A DNA stretch of 64,000 nucleotides from Streptomyces anulatus. GTDB taxonomy: Bacteria > Actinomycetota > Actinomycetes > Streptomycetales > Streptomycetaceae. This document shows, one piece after another, positions 16,458 to 25,462 of this stretch. Made by a program: the position numbers and the translations under genes. Location: the NCBI RefSeq assembly GCF_000721175.1, contig NZ_JOEZ01000017.1:1-64000 (forward strand), written 5' to 3'. Numbering within the stretch: the stretch's first letter is position 1; every line of letters starts with the position of its first letter. The notes beneath the pieces were generated by a model. The model did no database searches, was not told the origin of the DNA, and worked only from the letters and a program-made list of their open reading frames with translations.

Positions 16458-19303
16458 GTACGCAGTGCCAGCGTCCCGCGTGCGAGGGCAGCTACGAGGA
16501 CATGGGCGGCGGTGAGCTGTACTGCGACACCTGCGGTCTGGCGCCGGTCGTCTCGCCGACGGGCATGGTCTCCTCGCCGCCCACCGGGATCGCCGGGGGC
16601 GGCCGGGCGAGCGGCCGGGACAGTTCCTCACAGCGCTCGGGCTCCCGCGCCTCCGCACGGTCCTCGTCCCGGTCGTCGACCTCGCGCCGCTCGGTGTCGG
16701 GCCGGCTGTCGCGCTCGCTGTCCGGCGGGTCCACCTCCCGTTCGGTCTCGGTGCGTTCCTCGGGCTCGACGTCGGCGACCTCCGCCCGGGGCCGGCTCGG
16801 CGTCGGCCTGGTGGAGGTCCCGGACGTTCCGAGGCCCGACCCGCGCACGGCGGTGATGGAGAACCCGGAGGTACCCGAGCGCAAGCGGTTCTGCTCCCGT
16901 TCGGACTGCGGGGCGCCGGTGGGCCGTTCGCGCGGGGCTCGGGAGGGCCGCACCGAGGGGTTCTGCACCAAATGCGGTCACCCGTACTCCTTCGTGCCGA
17001 AGCTGACCGGCGGTGACATCGTGCACGGCCAGTACGAGGTCGTGGGCTGTCTGGCGCACGGCGGGCTCGGCTGGGTGTATCTCGCGGTGGACCGGGCCGT
17101 GTCGGACCGCTGGGTGGTACTCAAGGGCCTGCTGGACACCGGCGACCAGGACGCGATGGCCGCCGCGATCTCCGAGCGCCGCTTCCTCGCCGAGATCGAG
17201 CACTCCAACATCGTGCGGATCTACAACTTCGTCGAGCACCTGGACCAGCGGACCGGTTCGCTCGACGGCTACATCGTGATGGAGTACGTCGGCGGCAAGG
17301 CGCTCAAGGAGATCGCCAACGAGCGCCGCACCCCGGCCGGGAAGCGCGACCCGCTGCCGGTCGAACAGGCCTGCGCGTACGGGATCGAGGCACTGGAGGC
17401 GCTCGGCCATCTGCACAGCCGCAACCTCCTCTACTGCGACTTCAAGGTCGACAACGCGATCCAGACCGAGGACCAGCTCAAGCTGATCGACATGGGCGCG
17501 GTGCGCCGGATGGACGACGACGAGTCGGCGATCTACGGCACGGTCGGCTACCAGGCCCCCGAGGTCGCGGAGCTCGGGCCGTCGGTCGCCTCCGACCTGT
17601 ACACGGTGGCCCGGACGCTGGCGGTCCTCACGTTCGACTTCCAGGGGTACACGAACGTCTTCGTGGACTCGCTGCCGGATCCGGACAACATCGAGGTGTT
17701 CCGCACCTACGAGTCGTTCTACCGGCTGCTGGTGCGGGCCACCGACCCGGACCCGGCCCGGCGGTTCGCCTCCGCCGCGGAGATGGCCGAGCAGCTGACG
17801 GGGGTGCTGCGGGAGGTCGTGGCGCTCCAGACGGGCCGGCCGCGTCCTGCCGTGTCGACGCTGTTCGGCGCGGAACTGCGCGTGATCGACACGGAGTTGT
17901 TCGCCCGGCAGACGGACGACGTCTCGCAGCTCGGCGGCCGGGACACCGGTTCCGCACGGGGCGGGTTCCTGGGCCGCCGCAAGGGTCGTGGTGGCCCGCC
18001 GCCCGGTGTTCCGGCGCAGGGCGGCGCCTGGCAGGCCCACGGCGGTACGGCACCGGCCGCGCCGGGGGCCGTGGCGTCCGCGGTGGCCGGGGCACTGCCG
18101 GTGGGCACCCAGCCGCCCGGTCCGGCGGGAGGAGGTCATCCGGCGGGTCCGGCGGGGGCCGCTCCGCTGGCGGCGCCGCCGACCCATGTCCGGGGCTCCG
18201 CGCAGGGCGGCGCCCCGCTCGCGTACGCCCCCCCGGCGCACGTTGCGGTTCCGGCGCCCCGGGCGGCGGAGCAGACCCCCGGTGCCTCGGCCGGACCGTA
18301 CGTTCCGACCGGCCCGTACGGCCCCTTCGGGGCGACCGCCGGGGGTGTCCGGCTCGCCCTGTTCGACACCCGGGCCACCTCGCTGGCGCTGCCGGTCCCC
18401 CGGGTCGACGCGATGGACCCGAACGCCGGTTTCCTCGCCGGTCTGATGGCCTCCGCCCCAACCGAGCTGATCACCGCCCTGCACACGGTGCCGGCCCCCT
18501 CGCTGGAGACCCGGCTGCGGGAGCTGCGGGCCCGGCTGGAGATGCGGGACCTGGATTCGGCAGCCCGTGCGCTGACCACCCTGGAGGGTGAACACCCGGA
18601 CGACTGGCGGGTCGTCTGGTACCGGGGCGTCACCTCGCTGGTGACGGGCGACCACGAGACGGCGGCGCTCTCCTTCGACGCGGTCTACGACGCGTTCCCC
18701 GGGGAGACGGCGCCCAAGCTGGCACTCGGGATCTGCGCGGAGGTGCTGGGCCAGCTGGACAACGCCGCCGAGTACTACCGCCTGGTGTGGGCGACCGATC
18801 CGGGCTTCGTCAGCGCCGCGTTCGGCCTGGCCCGGGTGCAGATCGCCGCCGGTGAGCGGGCCGGGGCGGTGAGCACCCTGGAGTCGGTGCCGGAGGCCTC
18901 GATCCACTACACGGCGGCACGGGTCGCCGCCGTCCGGGCGCGGCTGCGCGAGCGTTCGCACCGGGAGCCGCTGCTGGTCGATCTGACGGCCGCCGGGATC
19001 CAGGTGGCGGCGCTGGCCGCCTTCGGTCTGGACCCGGTGCGCCACGAGCAGTTGTCGACCGAGGTACTGGGCAAGGCACTGGACTGGGTACTCTCCGGTG
19101 GTCCCGGTGTCCGGGGGCTGGGCGGACCGGCCGCCGGTTCGCCGGACGCACGGAAGCTGCTCGGCGCCGAACTGAACGAGCGGGGACTGCGGTTCGGGCT
19201 GGAACGCTCGTACCGGATGCTCGCCCGGCTCGCGCAGCGGGGCGACGAGAGGATCGAACTGGTGGAGCGGGCCAACCGTTTCCGCCCCCGGACGTGGGTG
19301 TGA
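16454..19303 (+). CDS. PknG-like serine/threonine protein kinase with two zinc ribbons and TPR domain
   Basis: A 949-residue soluble kinase. A first zinc ribbon uses Cys5, Cys10, Cys24 and Cys27. Residues ~51-112 are an SR-rich disordered linker. A second rubredoxin-like knuckle uses Cys147, Cys152, Cys171 and Cys174. The kinase domain follows: glycine loop AHGGLGWVY (201-209), likely catalytic Lys224, catalytic Asp329 in YCDFKVDN, and DMG (346-348) replacing DFG. After a Pro/Gly/Ala-rich linker (~515-670) comes a helical TPR region to the C-terminus. The order rubredoxin-kinase-TPR is that of mycobacterial PknG; the extra zinc ribbon and SR linker are additions. It lacks a TM segment, so sensing must come through the membrane proteins upstream. 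Confidence 0.92.
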   Translation: MSTQCQRPACEGSYEDMGGGELYCDTCGLAPVVSPTGMVSSPPTGIAGGGRASGRDSSSQRSGSRASARSSSRSSTSRRSVSGRLSRSLSGGSTSRSVSVRSSGSTSATSARGRLGVGLVEVPDVPRPDPRTAVMENPEVPERKRFCSRSDCGAPVGRSRGAREGRTEGFCTKCGHPYSFVPKLTGGDIVHGQYEVVGCLAHGGLGWVYLAVDRAVSDRWVVLKGLLDTGDQDAMAAAISERRFLAEIEHSNIVRIYNFVEHLDQRTGSLDGYIVMEYVGGKALKEIANERRTPAGKRDPLPVEQACAYGIEALEALGHLHSRNLLYCDFKVDNAIQTEDQLKLIDMGAVRRMDDDESAIYGTVGYQAPEVAELGPSVASDLYTVARTLAVLTFDFQGYTNVFVDSLPDPDNIEVFRTYESFYRLLVRATDPDPARRFASAAEMAEQLTGVLREVVALQTGRPRPAVSTLFGAELRVIDTELFARQTDDVSQLGGRDTGSARGGFLGRRKGRGGPPPGVPAQGGAWQAHGGTAPAAPGAVASAVAGALPVGTQPPGPAGGGHPAGPAGAAPLAAPPTHVRGSAQGGAPLAYAPPAHVAVPAPRAAEQTPGASAGPYVPTGPYGPFGATAGGVRLALFDTRATSLALPVPRVDAMDPNAGFLAGLMASAPTELITALHTVPAPSLETRLRELRARLEMRDLDSAARALTTLEGEHPDDWRVVWYRGVTSLVTGDHETAALSFDAVYDAFPGETAPKLALGICAEVLGQLDNAAEYYRLVWATDPGFVSAAFGLARVQIAAGERAGAVSTLESVPEASIHYTAARVAAVRARLRERSHREPLLVDLTAAGIQVAALAAFGLDPVRHEQLSTEVLGKALDWVLSGGPGVRGLGGPAAGSPDARKLLGAELNERGLRFGLERSYRMLARLAQRGDERIELVERANRFRPRTWV

Positions 19304-19305
19304 AG

Positions 19306-20691
19306 ATGTCACAGAGCCACCAGCAGCCCGCCCTGTCGAAGTGCCCGGGCTGCGAGGAACCGCTGGATGCGGGCGACCTGTTCTGCGGGGCGTGCGGCTA
19401 CGACCTCTCGGCCGTTCCCGCGCGTCCTGACGACCGGCCGACGATGGCCATCACCGTGCCCCCGGCCGCCGGGGCGGTGCGGTGGCCCGCCGCCGCGGGG
19501 ACCGGCAGTTCGGACGTGCCCGCGCCCGTGCAGCATCCGGCGGACCTGCCGGTGACGGACTCGGGGGGCAGGCCGCCGGCGGAGCCGGAGCACGGTCAGG
19601 AGCCGGTGGGCGGGCCGGAGGCCGGGCCCGTCCCGGTGCGCCACGACGACCGGGCGGAACCGGGCGGCGCGGCGGATTCGGGGGACTTCGCGCTGGCCGC
19701 GCCCGATCCCCGTACGGCGGAGCACACCGCCTCGCCCGCCACCGCTCCCGCCCACGGGGCGAAGGTCTGTGTGGCCTGCCGCTCCGGCCGGGTGGACCCC
19801 GACGGCTACTGCGAGAACTGCGGGCACGCGCAGCCCCGTGAGCGCGACCACATGGAGCAGGAGCTCGACGCGGTGGCCGCCGTCAGCGACCGGGGCCTGC
19901 GCCACCACCGTAACGAGGACTCCTTCGCGGTGTCCTCGACCGCGCTGCCGGACGGCTCGCCCGCCGTCGTCGCGATCGTCTGCGACGGCGTCTCATCGGC
20001 GAGCCGGCCCGACGAGGCGTCGGCGGCCGCCGCGAGCGCCGCCAACGAGGCGCTGCTGGAGTCCCTGCCGCGCGGTACGCATCCGCAGGCGGCGATGCAC
20101 GAGGCGATCGTCGCCGCGTCCGAGGCGGTCAACGCCCTGGCGCAGGAACCGGCCGGGGCGATGGAGCACGACGCGCACCGCCACCAGAACGCCCCGGCGT
20201 GCACCCTGGTCGGCGCGGTCATGGCGGGCGGCCTGCTGGTCGTCGGCTGGGTCGGCGACAGCCGGGTCTACTGGGTGCCCGAGGACCGGGCCCAGCCGAC
20301 CGCCCGGCTCACCGAGGACGACTCCTGGGCCGCGCAGATGGTGGCGGCCGGCCTGATGAACGAGGCGGAGGCGTACGCGGACGAGCGCGCCCACGCCATC
20401 ACCGGCTGGCTCGGCGCCGACGCGTACGAACTGGAGCCGCACACCGCCGCGTTCAAGCCGGACCGGCCGGGCCTGGTCGTCGTGTGCACGGACGGCCTGT
20501 GGAACTACGCGGAATCCGCCGAGGAAATGGCCGCCGCCGTCCCGGCCGACGCCCACGAACGTCCGCTGCACGCCGCCCAGGTGCTCGTCGGACACGCGCT
20601 CGACGGCGGGGGCCACGACAACGTAACAGTGGCGCTCCTGCCGTTCGCCGTACGGTCGCAAGGGGCAGGATCGGCCTGCGAAACCGTTTGA
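19306..20691 (+). CDS. PP2C-family protein phosphatase with N-terminal zinc ribbons
   Basis: A 461-residue metal-dependent Ser/Thr phosphatase. Zinc ribbon 1 is CPGCEEPLDAGDLFCGACG; zinc ribbon 2, after a ~110-residue Pro/Ala/Gly linker, is CVACRSGRVDPDGYCENCG. The PP2C domain then shows DRGLRHHRNEDSF, VAIVCDGVSS with the metal-binding Asp, VGWVGDSRVYWV, and the terminal VVCTDGLWNY and GGHDNVTVAL motifs, so it looks active. ATG 19306 overlaps nothing but starts 3 bp after the kinase stop, so the two should be made together and oppose each other. Sharing of zinc ribbons with the kinase and the FHA protein suggests a common docking mode. Confidence 0.92.
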   Translation: MSQSHQQPALSKCPGCEEPLDAGDLFCGACGYDLSAVPARPDDRPTMAITVPPAAGAVRWPAAAGTGSSDVPAPVQHPADLPVTDSGGRPPAEPEHGQEPVGGPEAGPVPVRHDDRAEPGGAADSGDFALAAPDPRTAEHTASPATAPAHGAKVCVACRSGRVDPDGYCENCGHAQPRERDHMEQELDAVAAVSDRGLRHHRNEDSFAVSSTALPDGSPAVVAIVCDGVSSASRPDEASAAAASAANEALLESLPRGTHPQAAMHEAIVAASEAVNALAQEPAGAMEHDAHRHQNAPACTLVGAVMAGGLLVVGWVGDSRVYWVPEDRAQPTARLTEDDSWAAQMVAAGLMNEAEAYADERAHAITGWLGADAYELEPHTAAFKPDRPGLVVVCTDGLWNYAESAEEMAAAVPADAHERPLHAAQVLVGHALDGGGHDNVTVALLPFAVRSQGAGSACETV

Positions 20692-20777
20692 GCCGATTTT
20701 CCGCCCTTGCCCCGCCCGTGTTCCCCGTCCCCGCCCTCTTCGACTGATCCCCTGTGGAGCCTCAAGGAGCCGACCAG

Positions 20778-22133
20778 ATGGCCAACTTCTCCAAGTCGAA
20801 CGTGCCGCAGTTCTCGGTCGAGGTGTACCAGAACGAGTTCCTGCCCGAGGGCGGCCGTGAGGTCAACGCGATCGTCACCGTCACCTCGACCGGCGGCGGC
20901 ACCACCGGCGGCACACCGCTGGCGGGTTCGGCGCCCGCGTACGGGCCGGGGCAGGCTCCCGACGCGGCCGTGGTGCTGATGGTCGACTGCTCCGGCTCCA
21001 TGGACTACCCGCCGACGAAGATGCGCAACGCGCGCGACGCGACGGCGGCGGCCATCGACACCCTGCGCGAGGGCACCCGGTTCGCGGTCGTCGCCGGGAC
21101 GCATGTGGCCAAGGACGTCTATCCGGGCAACGGGCGGCTCGCGGTCGCCGACGCGCAGACGAAGGCCCAGGCCAAGGGCGCGCTGCGGAACCTGAGCGCG
21201 GGCGGGGGCACCGCGATCGGCACCTGGCTGCGGCTGGCCGACCGGCTGCTGGGCGCGGCCGACGTCGGCATCCGGCACGGCATCCTGCTGACCGACGGCC
21301 GTAACGAGCACGAGGCTCCCGAGGATCTGCGGGCGGCGCTGGACTCCTGCGCCGGCCGGTTCACCTGCGACGCCCGCGGGGTGGGCACCGACTGGGAGGT
21401 GAAGGAGGTCACCGGCATCGCCGCCGCCCTCCTCGGCACCGCCGACATCGTCGCCGACCCGGCGGGCCTGGCGGCGGACTTCACGCGGATGATGGAGAAC
21501 GCCATGGGCAAGGAGGTCGCGGACGTGGCGCTGCGGCTCTGGACCCCGGTGGGGGTGGAGATCCGGTTCGTGAAGCAGGTCGCGCCGACGGTCGCGGACC
21601 TGACCGGCCGGCGCACGGAGGCGAACCCCCGGGCCGGGGACTACCCGACCGGTTCCTGGGGCGACGAGTCCCGCGACTACCACGTCTGCGTCCTGGTGCC
21701 GGAGGCCGGGATCGGCCAGGAGATGCTCGCCGCCCGGGTCTCGCTGATCCTGCCCGACCCCTCGGGCGCGGGGGCCCCGCAGACCCTGTCGCATGGGCTC
21801 GTACGGGCCGTGTGGACGGACGACATGGTGGCGTCGACCTCGATCAATCCGCAGGTCGCGCACTACACGGGTCAGGCGGAACTGGCACAAGTCATCCAGC
21901 AGGGCCTGGACGCACGCAAGTCGGGCGACTTCGACGGCGCGACGGCGAAGCTGGGCCGTGCGGTGCAGCTGGCGTCGGCGTCCGGGAACCAGGACACTGC
22001 GAAACTGCTTTCGAAGGTGGTCGACGTCGTCGATGCCGCGACCGGTACTGTGCGACTGAAGGCGAAGGTCGCGGAAGCGGACGAGATGACCCTCGAAACG
22101 CGCTCCACCAAGACCGTTCGCGTCAAGAAGTAG
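20778..22133 (+). CDS. VWA domain protein
   Basis: A 451-residue protein with a von Willebrand factor A domain at residues ~65-240. The MIDAS metal site is intact: DCSGSMD (DxSxS), a downstream Thr in GGGTAIGTW, and Asp in LLTDGRNEH. The C-terminal half is beta-rich with a helical end that may contact partners. No signal peptide is present, so it is cytoplasmic. ATG 20778 is chosen because AAGGAG lies 9 nt upstream; the upstream alternative at 20754 has none. Placed between phosphatase and FHA protein, it is probably a metal-dependent adaptor or a substrate of the kinase. Confidence 0.88.
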   Translation: MANFSKSNVPQFSVEVYQNEFLPEGGREVNAIVTVTSTGGGTTGGTPLAGSAPAYGPGQAPDAAVVLMVDCSGSMDYPPTKMRNARDATAAAIDTLREGTRFAVVAGTHVAKDVYPGNGRLAVADAQTKAQAKGALRNLSAGGGTAIGTWLRLADRLLGAADVGIRHGILLTDGRNEHEAPEDLRAALDSCAGRFTCDARGVGTDWEVKEVTGIAAALLGTADIVADPAGLAADFTRMMENAMGKEVADVALRLWTPVGVEIRFVKQVAPTVADLTGRRTEANPRAGDYPTGSWGDESRDYHVCVLVPEAGIGQEMLAARVSLILPDPSGAGAPQTLSHGLVRAVWTDDMVASTSINPQVAHYTGQAELAQVIQQGLDARKSGDFDGATAKLGRAVQLASASGNQDTAKLLSKVVDVVDAATGTVRLKAKVAEADEMTLETRSTKTVRVKK

Positions 22134-22273
22134 CCAAGAAGCAGCGCAGCCCGGTCATCGGATGACCACCGGCCGTGAACACAGAGCAGCCACACGTATT
22201 CGCTGAGCAATGACGCCGCGATCGACAGCATGACGGCCTCCGCGGCCGGAAGAGGAGAGGGGGAAGCGCCGAC

Positions 22274-23659
22274 ATGCCGACCTGCCCGAACGGACACCAG
22301 TCGGGTTCCGAGGACTGGTGCGAGGTCTGCGGACACCGCATGGCCGCCGGCGGTGCGCCCGCGGGCGCCGTGCCCCCGCCTCCTCCGCCGCCGCCCGCGC
22401 CGGGTTACGGCTACCCGCAGCAGGGTTCCGACGGTGGCCGGTCCACCATGCAGGCGGAGCTCTGCCCGCAGTGCCGTACGCCGCGTGAGGCGATGGCGCC
22501 GTACTGCGAGGAGTGCCGCTGGAACTTCCTCACCAACACGGCGACCTCGTACACCCCGCTGGCCCCGCAGCACGGCACGCCCGGCGGACCTCCGCCCGGC
22601 CTCAACCTGCCGCCCGGATTCCAGGCGCAGGCCCCGGGTGGCCAGGGCGGTCCCGGTGCGCCGGGCGGTCCCAGCGGCCAGGGCGGTCCCGGTGCGCCGG
22701 GCGGTCCGCCCGGCGCGCCCCAGGCGCGCGACGCGTTCGACTACCAGGGCTCGCGCCCCTCGCAGATGAACCGCCCCGCCGAGCCGCTCACCCCCGAGCA
22801 GAACGGACCGCACGGGAACGGAGGTCAGGGCGGGCCGCCGCCGCAGTCGTTCCAGCAGGGTGGCCCCCCGCCGCCCTCGTTCCAGCAGCAGGGACACCAG
22901 CCGCAGCAGCAGTCGGCGCCCTCGGGGCACTCGCCGTTCGAACCGCAGCAGTCAGTGCCCTCGGCGCACTCGCCGTTCGAGCCCCAGCAGGCCTCGCCCT
23001 TCGCGCCGCCGCAGCAGCAGTCGGCGCCGCCCGCGCCCCCGCATTCGTCGGGGCACACCGGCGGCGGAGACGACTGGATGCTGCCGCCGCCCTCCCAGGC
23101 CCAGCCGCCGCAGCAGTTCCAGCGACCGGGCCCCCACCAGGGACCGGCTCAGGGCCAGGGACAAGGCCAGGGACAGCCGCACGGCCAGGACCAGGGGTAC
23201 GACCAGGGTCAGCCGCACGGCGGGGTCCCCGGCCAGGGCAGGCTGCAGCAGTCCACGTCCTGGACCGCCGTGATCGCCCCGGACCGCGCGTACTTCCTCG
23301 CGATGATGCAGCGCAGCGGCCCCGAGGCGACCGGGCTGAACCTGCCCGCGTACTCCCCGGAGCAGCGTCTTCCGCTCACCGGCAGCCAGATCACCATCGG
23401 GCGCCGCCGGCACAGCACCGGCGAGTCCCCCGACGTCGATCTGTCGGTGCCCCCGGAGGACCCGGGCGTCTCGCACCAGCACGCGGTGCTGGTGCAGCAG
23501 CCCGACGGCGGCTGGGCGGTCGTGGACCAGAACTCCACCAACGGCACCACGCTGAACGGCGCCGAGGACCCGATCCAGCCCTATGTCCCCGTGCCGCTCC
23601 AGGACGGTGACCAGGTGCACGTCGGGGCGTGGACGACGATCACGGTCCGCCGGGACTGA
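22274..23659 (+). CDS. FHA domain protein with zinc ribbons and long Pro/Gln/Gly linker
   Basis: A 461-residue protein. The N-terminus has two zinc ribbons (CPNGHQSGSEDWCEVCG and CPQCRTPREAMAPYCEECR). Residues ~105-335 form a low-complexity linker rich in Pro, Gln and Gly, with internal DNA repeats. The C-terminal ~110 residues are an FHA phosphothreonine-binding domain: ITIGRRR, then VSHQHAVL and NSTNGTTLNG carry the conserved Arg, Ser-His and Asn residues. It resembles the role of GarA/OdhI next to PknG in other actinobacteria, but lacks their N-terminal phosphothreonine motif as far as I can see. Last gene of the locus; a hairpin follows. Confidence 0.9.
   Translation: MPTCPNGHQSGSEDWCEVCGHRMAAGGAPAGAVPPPPPPPPAPGYGYPQQGSDGGRSTMQAELCPQCRTPREAMAPYCEECRWNFLTNTATSYTPLAPQHGTPGGPPPGLNLPPGFQAQAPGGQGGPGAPGGPSGQGGPGAPGGPPGAPQARDAFDYQGSRPSQMNRPAEPLTPEQNGPHGNGGQGGPPPQSFQQGGPPPPSFQQQGHQPQQQSAPSGHSPFEPQQSVPSAHSPFEPQQASPFAPPQQQSAPPAPPHSSGHTGGGDDWMLPPPSQAQPPQQFQRPGPHQGPAQGQGQGQGQPHGQDQGYDQGQPHGGVPGQGRLQQSTSWTAVIAPDRAYFLAMMQRSGPEATGLNLPAYSPEQRLPLTGSQITIGRRRHSTGESPDVDLSVPPEDPGVSHQHAVLVQQPDGGWAVVDQNSTNGTTLNGAEDPIQPYVPVPLQDGDQVHVGAWTTITVRRD
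22640..22705 (+). repeat. Tandem coding repeat in the FHA-protein linker
   Basis: A 36-bp unit encoding GQGGPGAPGGPS occurs at 22640-22675 and its first 30 bp repeat directly at 22676-22705. A second degenerate repeat nearby encodes HSPFEPQQ twice (22928-22990). These make the linker length likely to vary between strains. Confidence 0.7.
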
Positions 23660-23684
23660 GCACGGGCGGCCGCAGGGCCCGTGC
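23660..23684. terminator. Bidirectional terminator between the FHA and methyltransferase genes
   Basis: GCACGGGC (23660-23667) pairs perfectly with GCCCGTGC (23677-23684), directly after the FHA stop and 20 bp from the convergent methyltransferase stop. Confidence 0.65.
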
Positions 23685-23704
23685 ACCCGGCCGCACGCGC
23701 CGCC

Positions 23705-24706
23705 TCATCCGGCGGCGAGGGGCCAGGTGTACGGGCCCTGCGGGTCGTCGAGCCAGGCCCACTGGCGGCCCTGGCCGACCGTGATGCCGTACCTCTCCCG
23801 CTGCGGGCGCTCCTCGCGCTCCCAGAGGGAGAGGGCCTCGTGCGGATCGAGGGTGCCCGCGGTCAGGGTCAGGAGGAACCGGAAGAGGTCGTCCCCGGCC
23901 ACCCGGCGCGGCAGTCCGCCGAGGTGCGGGAGCCCGCCGGGCTCCGGAAGCGCCCCACGCAGGGGCACGAAGTAGGCCGGGGTGTGCAGGAAGTGCCCCT
24001 CGGCGCAAGGTCCGTGCGCCGTCGCACGGACCTGGAGCGAGACCAGGCCGGTGGCGAGCGGTGCGAGGATCCGCGCCCCCGGACGGCACTGTTCCGGCCA
24101 GGTCCCCGGTACGGACGGCAGGGTGCAGGTCGCGATGATCCGGTCGTACGGGGCGCGCTGCGGGCAGCCCCGGGCCCCGTCGCCGGTGATCACCGTCGGG
24201 CGGTATCCGGCCGCGGCGAGGTGTACGCGGGCCGGCTCCGTGATCTCCGGGTCCAGGTCGACGCTGGTCACGGCGGAGTCGCCGAGCCGGTGGGCGAGCA
24301 ACGCCGCGTTGTAGCCGGGGCCGGTGCCGATCTCCAGGACCGTGTTGCCGTCCCGTACGTCGAGGGCGTCGAGCATCAGGGCCATCAGGGACGGCTGGCT
24401 GGAGGACGAGACGAGTTCGCCGTCCTTGAGCCGGGTGGCCAGCGCCCTGTCCGAGTACACGCCGCGCAGCCAGCGGGAGCGCCGCTCCGGGTCGGGGTCC
24501 TCGCCCCAGAGGCGCTCGAAGCCCCGGATTCCGTGCACGTAGTAGAACGGCACGAACAGATGGCGGGGCACCTCGGCGAAGGCCGTGCGCCAGGCGGGGT
24601 CGGTGAACCCGCCCCGCGCGGCGATCTCCCGCACGAGGGCCTCCCGCGCCGCGTCGGCCTCGGCGCCGGGGACGGACGGGGAGGGGCCTTGCCGGTGTGC
24701 ACCCAT
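23705..24706 (-). CDS. Protein-L-isoaspartate O-methyltransferase-like methyltransferase
   Basis: A 333-residue SAM-dependent methyltransferase. The first third carries the PCMT signature (VPRHLFVPF, then a gap to LSSSSQPSLMALMLDALDVRDG) and the SAM-binding glycine loop VLEIGTGPGYNAALLA. PYDRIIATCTLPSVP is the usual post-motif. The C-terminal ~120 residues are an extension beyond the ~220-residue housekeeping Pcm, as in actinobacterial homologues that may modify peptides rather than repair protein. ATG 24706 was chosen for GTGGAG upstream and the family N-terminus. Divergent from the truncated haemoglobin gene. The natural substrate is not evident. Confidence 0.82.
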   Translation of the reverse strand: MGAHRQGPSPSVPGAEADAAREALVREIAARGGFTDPAWRTAFAEVPRHLFVPFYYVHGIRGFERLWGEDPDPERRSRWLRGVYSDRALATRLKDGELVSSSSQPSLMALMLDALDVRDGNTVLEIGTGPGYNAALLAHRLGDSAVTSVDLDPEITEPARVHLAAAGYRPTVITGDGARGCPQRAPYDRIIATCTLPSVPGTWPEQCRPGARILAPLATGLVSLQVRATAHGPCAEGHFLHTPAYFVPLRGALPEPGGLPHLGGLPRRVAGDDLFRFLLTLTAGTLDPHEALSLWEREERPQRERYGITVGQGRQWAWLDDPQGPYTWPLAAG

Positions 24707-24845
24707 GTCTCCACTGTCCTGCGCCGGGGCCGCGCGGGCCAGCGGCGGCCGGAGGTGTCCGGCCCGGGAGCCCTCGACCGAGGGGTTCCCCGCCCTTGGT
24801 CCTAGGACCCGTGTCCTCGGCCGGTGCGTCTGCGACCATGGACGG

Positions 24846-25250
24846 GTGACTGAGATCCCGCGCGACACGCTTCAGGAGCAGACCTTCTACGAGCAGGTCG
24901 GCGGCGAGGCGACCTTCCGGCGCCTGGTCCACCGCTTCTACGAGGGCGTGGCGGGCGACGAACTGCTGCGCCCGATGTACCCGGAGGAGGATCTGGGACC
25001 GGCCGAGGAGCGCTTCGCGCTGTTCCTGATGCAGTACTGGGGCGGCCCGCGCACCTACAGCGACCGCCGGGGGCACCCGCGGCTGCGGATGCGGCACGCG
25101 CCGTTCCGGGTGGACCGGGCGGCCCATGACGCCTGGCTCGCCCATATGCGGGTCGCGCTGGACGAGCTGGGGCTCGCGCCCGAGCACGAGCGGCAGTTGT
25201 GGGACTACCTGACGTACGCCGCCGCCTCGATGGTCAACACCGCGGACTGA
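24846..25250 (+). CDS. glbO: Truncated haemoglobin (group II, GlbO-type)
   Basis: A 134-residue 2-on-2 globin. The N-terminus TFYEQVGGEATFRRLVHRFYEGV has the PheB9-TyrB10 pair. The LFLMQYWGGPRTYSDRRGHPRLRMRH stretch includes the proximal HisF8 and the TrpG8-type region of group II. The GTG start at 24846 is set by the family N-terminus. It probably binds oxygen or detoxifies NO/peroxide. It is monocistronic, divergent from the methyltransferase gene, with 140 bp between them. Confidence 0.92.
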   Translation: MTEIPRDTLQEQTFYEQVGGEATFRRLVHRFYEGVAGDELLRPMYPEEDLGPAEERFALFLMQYWGGPRTYSDRRGHPRLRMRHAPFRVDRAAHDAWLAHMRVALDELGLAPEHERQLWDYLTYAAASMVNTAD

Positions 25251-25462
25251 TCACGTCCGGGCACCGATGGATCACCTGTGAGTGACAGCTGAGCGATCCG
25301 TGACCGGATAACTCCGGAATCCGACGCTCCATCTCCGCATAACGATCACGATCGCATCAAGGTGGACCCGCAAGCGGTTACCAGAACCCGGTCGCCTCTG
25401 AAAGCATCACCGGTACGCCGGGGGGCGTGCGCGTGCGGTGCTTTCCGGGGCTGGGGGATCAG

